Assembly: GCA_933228895.1 (NCBI GenBank)
Contig: OW121848.1
Span: forward strand, 134,744,615-134,808,614
Length of the DNA: 64,000 nt
DNA from: Platycnemis pennipes
Lineage: Eukaryota > Arthropoda > Insecta > Odonata > Platycnemididae
Direction of reading: 5' to 3'
The position numbers were made by a program, and so were the translations under genes. The notes under the pieces were generated by a model. The model made no database searches. It was not told the DNA's origin and was given only the letters and a program-made list of their open reading frames with translations. Positions 1 to 10,034 of this stretch are shown piece by piece (within the stretch, counting starts at the first letter, position 1; every line of letters begins with the position of its first letter).

Positions 1-483
1 ATCCAGCATAAACTTTAGCCTTGAGATACCACGAAGTTCTAGATGGTAAACTAATTTCCTACTTGTTGCTGCCTGATTTATGTCAGTAAAATGTTATCCT
101 CTTTGCATCTTCAAAACTTAAATCTAGCTCCTAACCGAAAACAATATTACTCTTCATAAAGAGACTAAAATATCAAATCTCATTTCAAACTCTCTTCCTC
201 CCACAGGTTTATCCAATCCAAAGACAGTGTGCAACATTCCTTATTACCTTTGACCTATATGTAGCTCCTTCTTAATCATTCCTCCCTAGGTGCCAATTTT
301 TTCATTCAACCTCACATTTAAAGCGTGAAAGCCTCATTTTTTTTCACCGGAGATAAAGCTTTGAATCGTGCCACATGGAAATCAACAGAACAAACGTTTT
401 TCGCACAAAGAGGGTTAGTAATAAGTTCCCTGACGATAGGTAATACCCCTCCCTTTTAAGCATTTTTTATAAGCAAAATGTAA
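1..483. other. AT-rich DNA, nothing recognised
   Basis: No convincing ORF, RNA gene or repeat was recognised here. It ends where the 24-nt direct repeat of the next LINE fragment begins. Confidence 0.5.
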
Positions 484-1609
484 ATGTAGATTTCCATTCG
501 TGATGCAAAGCCGCTAGGTTGGTTAAATTTGTTAGGATATGTTTCGTAGTGTATCAGAATTAATGGAACAATCAGGTTTGGAATCATTGTCAGATCCTAG
601 GCTAAAGCACCATCAAATCTTATGCAGAAATTTAAAACGGATAGGTTTATTGAAGATTCTAGATATATATTAGAAGCACCTGCGAATTATGCTAGATTTA
701 ACCACGCAAATAAGACTAGAGTGATAGAATGTGACACCAGTAGATTTATAGTGATTTTTCCCGCGTACCATCAGGGAATGTACTAGGCAGCATAACATGG
801 TTTTAGGCAGGTGCATGATAGTAAAAATAGATAAATACATTTATATAAATGCCATAATAACCGATAATCCCCAAATTAATATGTACGAGGGTCGTCCGTA
901 AATTAAGGTCTCCAAAATTTTTTTCGAAAAGAAAAACTCGTTTATTTGGAATGAACTGAACAATGTCGGAAATTCTGGATATTTTACTATTGTTTTACAT
1001 AGCCCCCGTTGCGATCAATGCATTTTTGCATACAGTGCAGTATTTTTCGCATGCCCTTGTCATAGACCTCTCCCACCACGGTCTGCAGGTAGCGTACGGC
1101 CTCTTCTTTCAACTCCTCGTCGGTCCTAAAATTTGCCCCACCCAGGTGTAATTTCAACGCAGGAAAGAAATGATAATGACTTCGTACTAGGTCCGGGTTG
1201 TTGGGGGGATGTGTAACGTTATCCCATCCAAATTGGTCGGTTAATGCAAGGGCAGTGTGGGGACAAGCGTTGCCCTGATGAAAACGCACTCCTTCGCCAG
1301 CATGACCCTTGTTTTGTTTTGAATTGCACAGCGAAGGTTTTTCAAGGTTATCTATAGTAATCTTACTGACATCAGGGACATATCTGAATGACTGATCTTA
1401 CTGACATTTCACACCTCACATAAGCTCCGAAATATTTTTATAGGCGTAGGGTCTTTAGTACACAAAAAACAAATCATAGAACGTCACTCACACTGGCGGT
1501 AGCGGTGAGAGGAAGGAAGAAGAGGAGATATTCACCCCCTGCCCAACACCCTCGTGGAGGCTTGCAGGGTATTGTGTAGATGTTGATGTAGATTTCCTTC
1601 CGTGATGCA
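484..1609 (+). mobile_element. CR1/L2-like LINE 3' fragment with 24-bp TSD
   Basis: About 545-770 encodes, with stops, a relic of the C-terminus of a LINE reverse transcriptase. The stretch SGLESLSDPRLKHHQ matches KWESLSDRRLKFR in the fuller LINE at 6.0-7.3 kb. The fragment ends at 1535-1585 in the same 3' signature as that LINE: a CCCTGC...GCAGGG hairpin followed by a short GTAGATGTTGATG run. The two flanks, 484-507 and 1586-1609, are 24-nt direct repeats with two mismatches (ATGTAGATTTCC...CGTGATGCA), the expected TSD of a 5'-truncated LINE. A mariner fragment lies inside. The RT homology and tail are seen; the clade is inferred. Confidence 0.65.
887..1350 (-). pseudogene. mariner transposase C-terminal fragment with one terminal repeat
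   Basis: The minus strand from about 1350 to 987 reads as the C-terminal third of a mariner transposase: an AIQNKTRVMLAK-like segment, then after a frameshift RFHQGNACPHTA, HPPNNPDL, HYHFFPALKLHLGG and FRTDEELKEE. These fit the established HDNARPHTA and PYSPDLAPSDYHLF blocks of Tc1/mariner DD34D enzymes. The second catalytic Asp (HDN) is replaced (HQGN), while the last (PDL) is kept. At 887-917 the sequence cgagggtcgtccgtaaatta resembles the element's terminal inverted repeat. The other end is missing. The copy is 5'-truncated, frameshifted and inactive. Confidence 0.85.
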
Positions 1610-2150
1610 TGTCAAGCATCAGTAAAATATTGTAGAACTGATTAACTTTATTGCTCCGACTGTTCTAATCCATAGCCTTCCAAATCGAAGCGCAAACCAG
1701 TGACTGATTGAAAATTTCTCATTGTGATTTCTATGTAGTTCTTTTCATCCACCAATCCAGCTATGAAAATTTAGTACCCACATTTTTCAACTCAATTTTT
1801 TGGATGACTAAATGAAGATAAATCGCCCACGAACCTTGATGTTACAATCATATTTCCACCTTTTCAATTAAATATCTTTCCACAAATTCATTCCTTTCCC
1901 AAGGTTTAGCTCCAGCCACGGTTCTCATAACTTCTTTGGTGTTTAAAAAAAAGGTAGGGCAATTAATCCAATTCATTTGGGGATGTGGTTGGACAATTAG
2001 CATAGTGGAATGTTGGCATAGCGAGAAAAACGAAATACTTTTGAGGCAGCTACAGAAACATAAGAGGATTGGGGAGCGGGAAAAGTTTAAAAACTATTTG
2101 GAAGATAACTTCATTATTTTCAGAGAATGAAACGGCCATTCGGCCGTCGG
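1610..2150. other. intergenic, nothing recognised
   Basis: AT-rich sequence between the LINE fragment and the RTE element. A short open frame at 1936-2130 has no recognisable motif and I do not support it as a gene. Confidence 0.4.
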
Positions 2151-2154
2151 CCAA

Positions 2155-3320
2155 GGTCGAGAGAATAACTGGAAAATATGGACTAGGAAATCGAAATGAG
2201 AGAGGAGAATGGCTTCTATAATTCTGCACAACAGAAGTTGATGGCGGTTGATACATCCTCAACCGGAGAAGATATACCTGAAAAATGCCAGGAGCAGAAG
2301 AAGATTTTAGGTTGACAACATTTGAGTGAAGCCGAGATTCAAGAACCAGGTAAAGAACTGTAAAATCTATCCGTGTGCAGGTATCCATAGTGAACACAAT
2401 TTATTGATGATGAAATACCGTTTGAAATTGAAGAAACTGATGAAAACAATGGAGAACGAATGGCAAGTACAAAATTTAAGGAAAACAAACAACGGCTAGC
2501 CTTTCAAAAGAAGCTAAAAAACAAATGGAACGGACTGTGAAAAAAATTGAAAAGAGGGAAGAACATTAATATCGGGAAATATGAAGCTATAAAAGAGGTT
2601 TTGTGGAAAATAAAAGATGTCAAGAAGAAGCCATGGGTCAAAGAAAAAGTATTTCAATTTATTTAAAAGAGAGCAAAATGCAAAAATACGAAACGAAAGA
2701 AGGTTAAATTTGCTACAAAATAATACGTGATGAAATAAACCGCGAAAAAAGCAAGATAAATACAGGTAACGAATATATGCGAACATGTACAACATAACCT
2801 CATATATGGAAATGTGGAAGTTGGCAACAGGATGGTGAAAAACCACTTCAAGAAACGGCCTGCAAGATCAAATGCCATTAGGGTCAAATAAGGTGAGCGT
2901 TTAATTAAGCATGAAGATTAGGCGAAGATATGGAAGGAATGCTTAGTATAGTGGTACAATAGAAGCAATCCTGCAAAAGTAATCGAAATGGAAAATTAAG
3001 CCGATAGAGGTGATTTGGAAGCCTCAGCTTAAGATCCGAATTCGACGCAGGGTAAGGGACCTTCGGATAAATAATACTTCTTGAATAGATGATTTGCCTG
3101 CTGAGCTAATTAAAAATGCGGGAGGGAATACATATTGCTATCTTTACAAAACCATCTCCGAAATGTACTCAACAGGGGAAATACCCAGATACTTCGAGAA
3201 AAACATCATCTTCCCTATTCCCAAAAAGACGAGAGCGAAGAAATGCAAAAATTGTGAGACTATAAGCCTGACGACGCATGCATCGAAGATATTGAAAACT
3301 AGATGAAGGTGACAAATGAA
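2155..3320 (+). pseudogene. RTE retrotransposon, part 1: endonuclease end, linker and start of RT
   Basis: A decayed RTE-clade (BovB-like) polyprotein read in shifting frames. Near 2170-2215, KYGLGNRNERGEWLL matches the conserved block of the apurinic-type endonuclease. Around 2620-2880, KPWVKEK, KNTKRKK and VKNHFKKRPARSNAI match the linker between endonuclease and RT. At 3094-3306, ELIKNAGG, STGEIPRYFEKNIIFPIPKK and SLTTHASKIL match the first RT blocks. The element once encoded endonuclease plus reverse transcriptase for target-primed retrotransposition. Stops and frameshifts abolish function. The coding sequence breaks off at about 3320 and resumes near 5635, so a 2.3-kb block was inserted here. 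The 5' end is missing. Confidence 0.8.
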
Positions 3321-3545
3321 GATCAAAATCCAAAAAGCCGTAACCATAAGGGGGAAAAGGAATAAAAAAGGGGGGGAGAGGGGGAAGGAGTATATACAAA
3401 GTAAGGGAGGTCTCAATCACACATACAAAATCAATACGGAGAAACTTAGTGGCAGTAAATGATACATTCGCACACTCACATGTTACAAACAACCGTCACA
3501 CTCAAAATAAAGGGAATTAAGGTAAAATTAAAACGAACAATGACT

Positions 3546-3975
3546 CACACAATCACTCACTCACTCGCGTTTGCATGCAAAATACAGTCACCTTCGTGAG
3601 TTCAATCACACACACAAGCAGGGTTTACGAGGATTTCTCCAACGCCAGTGACCCTTCATGCACACAAGATAAGAATAAAAGTGGGGGAAAAGGAAAACAA
3701 ATAAATAAAGTAAATCAAATAAAATTGATAATAACTTTCAAGCACTCATTCACGTGGGTTTGCATACAATACACAGTCACCCTCGTGATTCTCATTCACA
3801 CATACACATACATGCAGGGTTCAGGGACTTTTTTTCACGAGCACGCACTCGGGTTTGTACAATCAAAACGTACAGTCACCCTTGTTGATCAATGATGTGT
3901 GATGAATCACATTCACACGCACAATCAGGGTTTACGAGGAAACTCCTTCGCCAGTGACCCGTCACACACACACAG
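3546..3975. repeat. degenerate about 110-bp minisatellite, three units plus an outlier at 5233-5327
   Basis: Three imperfect units begin near 3546, 3742 and 3838. Each carries a common order: TTTGCATACAA-like, CAGTCACCCTCGTGA, CACATTCACACGCACAA, CAGGGTTTACGAGGA, CTCCTTCGCCAGTGACCC and a CACACA run. A fourth unit, most like the third, lies 1.3 kb away at 5233-5327 in the same orientation. The unit is not a gene; open frames through it are repeat artefacts. Confidence 0.75.
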
Positions 3976-4162
3976 GGAAAGGAGAAAGGATGCCCAGCGT
4001 CAAAAAACTGACACCGGGTGTTTCCTCCGCCAAGCAGGCCTCGTCAGAGGAGATTGTCAGTCTGGGAGAGGAATAGGAAATACGCAGAGTCAAAAGGGGA
4101 AGCTAGAAGGAGGGGGTAGTATGTTGGGCCCTTGGTCGCTATTCATGGTGTTGCTGCAACTC

Positions 4163-4815
4163 TTATCTATATCTATTTATACGACATACCCTGCAAGCCA
4201 CCTCGAGGATGTGTGGCAGGGGGTGCATCCGCACCAGGAACAATCACACAACAAACGAAAATGAAAAACACACTCTTCTGTATATGAATACTTTCGTATG
4301 CGTCTAACAAATTGTCTGAGACGTGTTTCAAGAGTTTTACAATGTCAACAGTGATGCAATGTGCTTCTGAATGCATATGTTGGGCTGCTGATGATTGTTG
4401 AAAATGGCCTAGCCTAAAGCAGGTTGCATGCTCCTTGAATCTAATGTTGAGGTTCCTGCGGGTTTGGCCAATGTAAGACGCACTGCATTGCGGGCAAGAG
4501 TTTCGTAAATAACTGACTTGTGAAGGGGTTCTATGGAATCTTTGGGGTAATGAAGGTTATATTTAAGTTTATTGGTGGACACAAATGAGGGTTTGAAATT
4601 ATGTTTTTTGAAAATATATCCAAGGCCTTTCGTTAATTCGGGATGAAAAGGGAGTTTTACATATTTCTCATCTTTAGAAGAGATGAGAGTGGTGTTTTCT
4701 CCAAGTAGTCTTCTTTTATTTGTCTGCTGAGGGTTCTTTCTATAAGTTCCTCACTGTAGCCATTGGACGTAGCAATCATTTTAATGTAATTGAGTCTTTG
4801 TGAAATTCTGAACTG
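4163..4815 (-). pseudogene. Penelope-like element, C-terminal fragment with GIY-YIG endonuclease
   Basis: Minus-strand translation from about 4810 to 4260 gives blocks of a Penelope-like element. RLNYIKMIATSNGY, then KYVKLPFHPELTKGLGYIF and KHNFKPSFVSTNKLKYNLHY come from the region after the RT core. After a one-base frameshift near 4503 follow VIYE and CPQCSASYIGQTRRNLNIRF then KEHATCF. The C-x2-C, YIG, R and KEH order is the Penelope-type GIY-YIG nuclease, which in this family nicks DNA for integration. RT core and N-terminus are absent. Downstream on the same strand (4228-4163) is the CCCTGC...GCAGGG hairpin plus (TAGATA)n tail also carried by the CR1-like LINE. The copy is dead. Confidence 0.85.
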
Positions 4816-5232
4816 CGCATGCGCAGATCAGAATTGGTGCGGTGGAAACGGTGCGTAACCGTAAAACTAAATCCGTGAGTAGCGCTAGTAGCCAGGACGT
4901 ATCTTTGTGCGGAAAAATATGGCTGGCCTTGCTTCACGAATAGCCTACAATGCCTTCAGTACATTCCTATATTCTCGCAGAAAGCACGGTGCCGTTTACG
5001 CCATCCCTCTTTGACGAACCGTTTAAGCATCAACGATGTTCTCATTTCGGAGACGACAATGGCAAAGGCCTTAGTAACGAACAGATAAGAACCGAAAAAA
5101 AAGTAATTTTCAACGTAAATTACACATTTTCCAGAAACATCAACGACAAAGTGTAAATCGATTAAAATAATAAAAAAGTTTCAAGATTTCCCCAACAAAT
5201 ACAGAAAAAGTGAAAGAAATCGATTAATATCA

Positions 5233-5327
5233 AAACGTACAGTCACCCTCGTGAATCACATTCACACGCACAATCTGGGTTTACGAGGAAACTCCTTCGC
5301 CCAGTGACCCATCACACACACACACAT
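5233..5327. repeat. displaced copy of the 3.5-4.0 kb minisatellite unit
   Basis: AAAACGTACAGTCACCCTCG through CTCCTTCGCCCAGTGACCC and a CACA run closely matches 3868-3975 in the same orientation. The two copies flank the Penelope-like fragment. Confidence 0.8.
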
Positions 5328-5439
5328 TTATTTTACTGAGCGAAAGAAAAAACTCTTGCACACCATAAATTAAAAAAGTCCATTTAAACCAATGTAAATA
5401 CGTAATTGGTGTTAGAAATAGAACCTGGGCCCTGAGCCT

Positions 5440-5595
5440 TTTTTTATATAGCCTATAGCACTTTCTAGTGTATACGCTAGAATTCTACAAAATTTCAGCT
5501 CAATCGGTTCAGCTGTTATTGAGAGGATGCGTAATGAACATAGAACTGGCGTACAGACAGACAGACACCACTCCATTTTTATAAATTAGTATGAT
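5440..5595. repeat. dispersed repeat end with CAGACAGACAGACA run
   Basis: The segment reads AAATTTCAGCTCAATCGGTT, AGCTGTTATTGAGA, then ACAGACAGACAGACACCACT and a TTTTTATAAATTAGTATGAT end. This arrangement is familiar as the 3' end of dispersed arthropod LINE or SINE families; I cannot assign the family. Confidence 0.45.
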
Positions 5596-5634
5596 TATCA
5601 TCCTTAGAACTATAGAACTTCAAACTGAGTAGCT

Positions 5635-5992
5635 CCTGGATTAGGGCCAATTTATGTTGAGAAAACCTAAGGGTACCAGAAAAGCGATTTTTGCCCTCGA
5701 GCTGCTAATAGATAAGAGAATTGAAACGTGGAATTCGTGGATTTAGAGAAGGCATTTGAAAATTTGGATTCAAATTTAATTCTGAGGTTTCGAAAGAAAA
5801 ATTGATTGTTTTTCAACAACCGGATAACCATCCACAATTTGTATGAAAACCAAGTGGCCGTGATGAAATCAGAATCCAGCAGGAGAGAGGCTAGGACAAA
5901 GAAAGGAGTAAAACAAGATTGTGCACTCTATCCCATAATTTTTAATGTTTGCATCGTGAAAGCCATCAATAAAATCTAAGAAAGGCTTCAAG
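5635..5992 (+). pseudogene. RTE retrotransposon, part 2: middle of the RT
   Basis: Continues the RTE RT: KGTRKAIFALELLIDKR, FVDLEKAFENLDSN (the first catalytic Asp block of the palm), TIHNLYENQVAVMKSES and GVKQDCALYPIIFNV, a decayed form of the GVRQGCPLSPxLFN block. A stop follows and the frame ends in a relic of KAINKI..ERLQ at about 5990, where the CR1/L2-like LINE begins. The RT continues beyond that insertion at 7301. Confidence 0.8.
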
Positions 5993-5999
5993 TGCAGTT

Positions 6000-7067
6000 T
6001 CTGGCGAAAATAATATTCCAGTGGATGCTATATTTCTCGACTTCAAGAAGGCTTTTGACAAGGTTTCTCATAGCAAACTAATTTTGAAATTAAAATCTTA
6101 TGGGTTAGACATTAACATTATATCATGGATTAATGATTTTCTGCATGATCGGGTTCAAAGGGTTGTTTTGGACGGTGTTTCCTCAACGGCAATTAAAGTC
6201 ACTTCGGGTGTCCCACAAGGTAGTGTGATAGGTCCACTCCTATTCCTTTTGTATATTAATGATATCCAAAAGGTGGTAAAAAGTAAGCTTCGTCTATTTG
6301 CCGATGACGCAGTTGTGTACAGGGAAATTCTAAGCCCAAACGATAATCAATATTTAAATGATGACCTACAAGAAATTGAAACTTGGTGTGATACATGGCA
6401 GTTAGAATTAAACTTTAAGTAATGTCTTGTAATGAATTTTTGGAAAAAGAATAACTCTCCTCCTACCACTTACAAAATAAGTAATAATGAATTAACAAAC
6501 GTGGAATCCATTAAATATCTTGGAATAAGACTGACAAATGATCTTTCCTGGGGTAAACACATTCGTGAAATAATGGGTCAAGCGAATCGCAAACTGGGTT
6601 TCATTAAAAGAGTATTGGGTAAATGTGACGATCATGTACGAGAAATCAGCTACTCTTCCCTTGTTAGACCTTATTTGGAATATGCTGCCAGTGTATGGGA
6701 TCCCTACGTAATCGGTATAAGTAATGAACTTGAACGTGTGCAGCGAAGATCGGCAAGATTTGTAAAGGGACGATACGATAATTATATTAGCGTAACCAGT
6801 CTATTAAGTGAATTGAAATGGGAATCATTGTCAGATCGCAGGTTGAAATTTAGACTTAATCTCTTACACAAATTCCAAGGCAATATTTTCAGTGATGATG
6901 TTAAAAATATTTTACGAACCCCTACTTACTATGGCAGACTGGACCATAATCATAAAGCTAGAGAAATTGATTGCCGAACTGACCGATTCAAAATGTCCTT
7001 TTTCCCTCGCACAATTAGAGATACGAATAACGGTAAATATGTCCTATCGGAGAGTAGCCATGAATAG
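6000..7067 (+). pseudogene. LINE reverse transcriptase, CR1/L2-jockey type
   Basis: One frame runs 6000-7067 with a single TAA at 6420. Before the stop: IPVDAIFLDFKKAFDKVSH (first palm Asp), WINDFLHDRVQRV, SGVPQGSVIGPLLFLLYIND (block 4) and LFADDAVVY (the FADD catalytic pair). After it: VESIKYLGIRLTNDLSWGKH (block 7), then the thumb-like and C-terminal regions RPYLEYAASVWDP, VQRRSARFV, LKWESLSDRRLKFRLNLLHK and FFPRTIRD. The final residues lose the usual WNxLP motif through a small shift. It polymerises cDNA at a nicked target in target-primed reverse transcription. All main catalytic motifs are present, so apart from the nonsense codon, 5' truncation and C-terminal shift it is a young copy. 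Confidence 0.92.
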
Positions 7068-7237
7068 CATTGGTAGCTGCATGTTGGTATGAGTACTTAA
7101 AGCTAACCCTACTAACAGAATGTTTTTGCATGTTTGCTTTGCAATTTCTATCTTTTTTAAATAGTGTAGTTCTGACTACTATATTAATACTATTCCTTTT
7201 TTATGCATGATATGTAGTGCATGTTTGGTGAGCAATC

Positions 7238-7297
7238 ACCCCCTACCACACACCCTTGTGGTGGCTTGCAGGGTATTTTGTAGATGTAGATGTAGAT
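7238..7297 (+). repeat. LINE 3' tail: hairpin plus (GTAGAT)n
   Basis: CCCCTACCACACACCCTTGT is followed by GGTGGCTTGCAGGGTATTTT and GTAGATGTAGATGTAGATG. CCCTaC can pair with GcAGGG and CCAC/CACC with GGTGG. It sits directly after an RT gene, which identifies the scattered copies at 1535, 4163, 10808, 25605 and 48901 as 3' ends of retroelements. In other LINEs a 3' hairpin is what the RT recognises; that role here is inferred. Confidence 0.8.
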
Positions 7298-7300
7298 GAA

Positions 7301-8090
7301 GAGTGAATATTCACGAGGGAAAAATCAGCATGCTTCGATTCGCCGAAGACATAGTAGTCATTGCAGACATAAAGGGATTTGAAGAGTCTAGAATTCATGC
7401 AAAGGACTAGATATCATCTGAAGCTCAGTAAAAAGAAGACTAAGAAGCCAAGACCAAAGTTGAACGAGAAAAACAAAAGCATGAGAAGATGAGAGAGTTT
7501 TGTTATCTGTAGAGCCGAGTAAACAGCGATGCCGTACGAATAAAGAAAGAAATTGTAAGCAGAAATGCTTTGGCGAAAAGAGTATTTAGCCAAAAGAATA
7601 GTCTGTTTACAGCAAGAAATACAAGTGTAGTACGCAGAAAATATTTCTTTCAAGCATACATCGAAAACGCTTCTATAAGGGCAGTGAGACATGGACGATG
7701 ACAACAGCAGAGAATTCAGGGCTACAAGCATTAGAACTGTCATCCTCCCAAAGTATGATGAAAATAAATTGGATCGACAGTGTGGTTAACAAAGGAGTCC
7801 CAGGAAGAGTGGGAGAAAAGAGAAGCCTGCAGAAAACGTTGATAAGGAGATGGGAGAACTTAATCGGCCATATCTTGAGACAAGATGGCCTAATGACCAC
7901 AATCGTCAAGTAACAAGTAGATGAAAAGAGTAGCAAAGTACTCGCATGAGATTTATAGAATAGACTGTAAAGGATGTGAAAGAGAATACTTATGCTAATA
8001 TGAACAGGGTAGCCGATACATGAATTGAGTGGAGAGCAGCGTCAAACCAGTCTTAGGGCTGTTGACTGATGACTGGAAAATCAGAATGAT
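7301..8090 (+). pseudogene. RTE retrotransposon, part 3: RT catalytic centre to C-terminus
   Basis: Resumes with VNIHEGKISMLRFAEDIVVIAD, the RTE block containing the (Y/F)ADD catalytic pair, here decayed to FAED. Further on are KKEIVSRNALAKRVF, an ASIRAVRHGR relic, then a frame (7698-7913) with TTAENSGLQALEL, WIDSVVNKGVPGRVGEKRSL and LIGHILRQDGLM. The end is MNRVADT.IEWRAASNQS followed by the terminal GTTGACTGATGA near 8060. Frames shift and stop repeatedly. It completes the element split at 3.3 and 6.0 kb; together the three parts cover endonuclease to the 3' end. Confidence 0.82.
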
Positions 8091-9179
8091 TGGATTGATC
8101 AGATGATTGGATCAGAGCGGTAAAAGTCAATTGGGAAAACAGGGTATTTGGGAGGGAAACGTATGTTTCATCCCAAATTTTCATGAACCTTTCATCAACA
8201 GGCTTTGAATACTACGCACATTTCTCAAGAGAATAGCTACCAGCTACCGAGCTGCAGTAATTTCAAATATAATTTCATATTCCATGCAGTTATAACGATG
8301 TAAGTTCAAAGAAGTTGCCAAGATAATGGTGTGTGGGTGATGAGCGCTAATTGACGGGAATGATAGGGCAAATCTTAAACAGGGAACGCAACTTCGATTG
8401 GTTCAGAAGTTTAATTCTTGGATTTACAAGGGAAGACAATAGTGTTTTGGGCTTTAAAGAACATTGAATGCAGATAAAGGAAAAAATTGGTTACAGTAGA
8501 GGAAAGCACACAGTTACGTGTCACGAACGATGGAGAGGAGATGAAGTCGAATGAGAAGCTCTATGGAAGAGATAAAAGGTTTCGCAGAAAGCTATAAATA
8601 AGAACCATGTTTGCAAACGGGAGAGGGGAGATAATTAAAGAGAATTCAGGTGCAATGAACGGGATCTGAACATAAAATAATTCAGATATGGTAGCAGAAA
8701 AGAGATAGCGGAAAAAATAACAGGCAATAAGGGCTATACGAGGCTCGTATAAATCACAACATAAGGCAAAAGGGAAAAGGAAACAATTAGGAATCTGTCC
8801 AACCACCACTAAATTTTTTGATGCAGAAAGGGTATTTTGCTCTCTCAATAGGCCCTAACGTATTTAAGCGTAATGCGAACAAAATCTATAGCCATGAATA
8901 ATTATCTTCTTACAATGAATATGATATATATTAATAATTATATAATTTTACCGGTAGCAGTTTCCGGGTTAAGGAAAAGTAGAAAATCAGCTTAGAGTGG
9001 GGGTTATTTTTCTGAGCATGGATTCGAAGATTGTCAGAATGAATGGTAGTGTTTTAAGCTCCATATAAAGGTTACTCAAACCTTGAGGAGCGGTGCTACG
9101 ACGGGACTGGAATGGAAAGAAGGAAGGTTGGGCATAAACCAAGAGCCAAATTTTGACAAAAAGCGCCGAGAATATCACT
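8091..9179. other. intergenic, nothing firmly recognised
   Basis: Purine-rich, AT-biased DNA. The stretch 8470-8700 has an uninterrupted feel (ANGRGEIIKENSGAMNGI) that could be very old LINE coding sequence, but I cannot place it. Confidence 0.35.
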
Positions 9180-9335
9180 GTTTTGCGTACCATAACACGG
9201 CTGGATCTAAGTGCGATCCATAAAGTCCTGAGATAGATACCAAAACTCCTCTGCAAAATCTCCACCACTGCCGGTATTTGAAACCGAGGCCTCTGGGTGG
9301 AAAACCAATACCGCCACACAACCCGGTCCCTGACG
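9180..9335 (-). repeat. degenerate tRNA-derived SINE head
   Basis: Read on the minus strand: GGGACCGGGTTGTGTGGCGG, then TATTGG and GGCCTCGGTTTCAAATACCG. The order matches the tRNA-like head of the SINE family at 12.9, 24.2 and 58.1 kb (GGTGTGGTGGC...ACTGGCCTC...GGTTCGAxTCCC), with mutated A and B boxes. Confidence 0.5.
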
Positions 9336-10030
9336 TGAGTTTTTCGGAAATACGTTGATGAAACATAATTAAAATACAGTAAAACCTGTCTTAAGCGTCC
9401 AACGTGCGGCCAAAAGCAATGTGGACGTTTACGGAGGAGACCGCTGAATGGAGTTAACCGCTTTCAAATGCAATATTATACAGCTCCTGTACTCTTTACT
9501 TATTTTGGACGGGAAAGAGGTCAATGGATTTCCATTACTACTGTGCGGTTTCATCCTTTCCTTACACGCCTCATTTCTGAATGCTAGACATGTTTTACAA
9601 ATTAATTCATAGAATACTCCACCATCATCAACACTAAAAATATGCATCGCTAGGATGGAAATCTTTCAATATTGATGGCAATCTTGTCAATCAATCATAT
9701 ATATGGACGGATAGATAAATGGTGGTACTTCGTGAAACATACCAAACACCTATTTCTTGCCACAAAGTTTTCTGCCTTTAAATCTTCCACCACCAGCAAG
9801 GCTTCTCCTGCAGTACTGGCCTACTCTCTTGTGACATTTAATGACCACACTTAGTCTAATTGTAAACAAAATCATTCGATTTCAAAGCCTTTGACTCCCT
9901 CTTTCTTTTCATTCCAAACTTCTTATTTTCCTCCGTGTCTCTGAAAATCCATTTATTTATGGTATCGAGTCCAGTTATATTTCATTTAACAATGTCCGAA
10001 AAATTTCACGCCGATATAAATTTCAAAATA
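9336..10030. other. intergenic; possible Tigger/pogo-like end at 9375
   Basis: ACAGTAAAACCTGTCTTAAG at 9375-9394 resembles the CAGTAAAACCTCG terminus of pogo/Tigger elements. No matching opposite end or transposase was seen. Nothing else is recognised here. Confidence 0.3.
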
Positions 10031-10034
10031 CATG

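Larger units (their letters stand above)
3330..5634. mobile_element. 2.3-kb block inserted in the RTE element (composite)
   Basis: Absent from the logical RTE reading frame, which stops after SLTTHASKIL and resumes with KGTRKAIFALELLIDKR. The block holds a G-rich run (3350-3400), a degenerate minisatellite (3546-3975), a minus-strand Penelope-like GIY-YIG fragment with a LINE-like 3' tail (4163-4815), one more minisatellite unit (5233-5327) and a short repeat ending in (CAGA)n (5440-5595). I could not define one clean TSD, so more than one event is likely. Confidence 0.6.
5991..7300 (+). mobile_element. 5'-truncated CR1/L2-like LINE inserted in the RTE element
   Basis: Contains a near-intact RT C-terminal half (6000-7067), a 3' UTR and the signature tail at 7238-7297: a hairpin, then GTAGATGTAGATGTAGATG. 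RTE coding sequence lies on both sides, so this insertion is younger than the RTE copy. The 5' truncation inside the RT is typical of LINE retroposition. No long TSD is clear; AGTG occurs at both junctions. Confidence 0.85.

Noticed and set aside
2514..2887. Minus-strand Phe/Leu-rich frames resembling membrane proteins
   Set aside because: They are the reverse of A-rich RTE linker coding sequence on the plus strand.
3546..3975. CRISPR-like or direct-repeat array
   Set aside because: Units are long, imperfect and contiguous in a eukaryotic context; it is a minisatellite.
9375..9394. pogo/Tigger terminal repeat
   Set aside because: Only one end, no TA-flanked partner and no transposase; mentioned but not called as an element.
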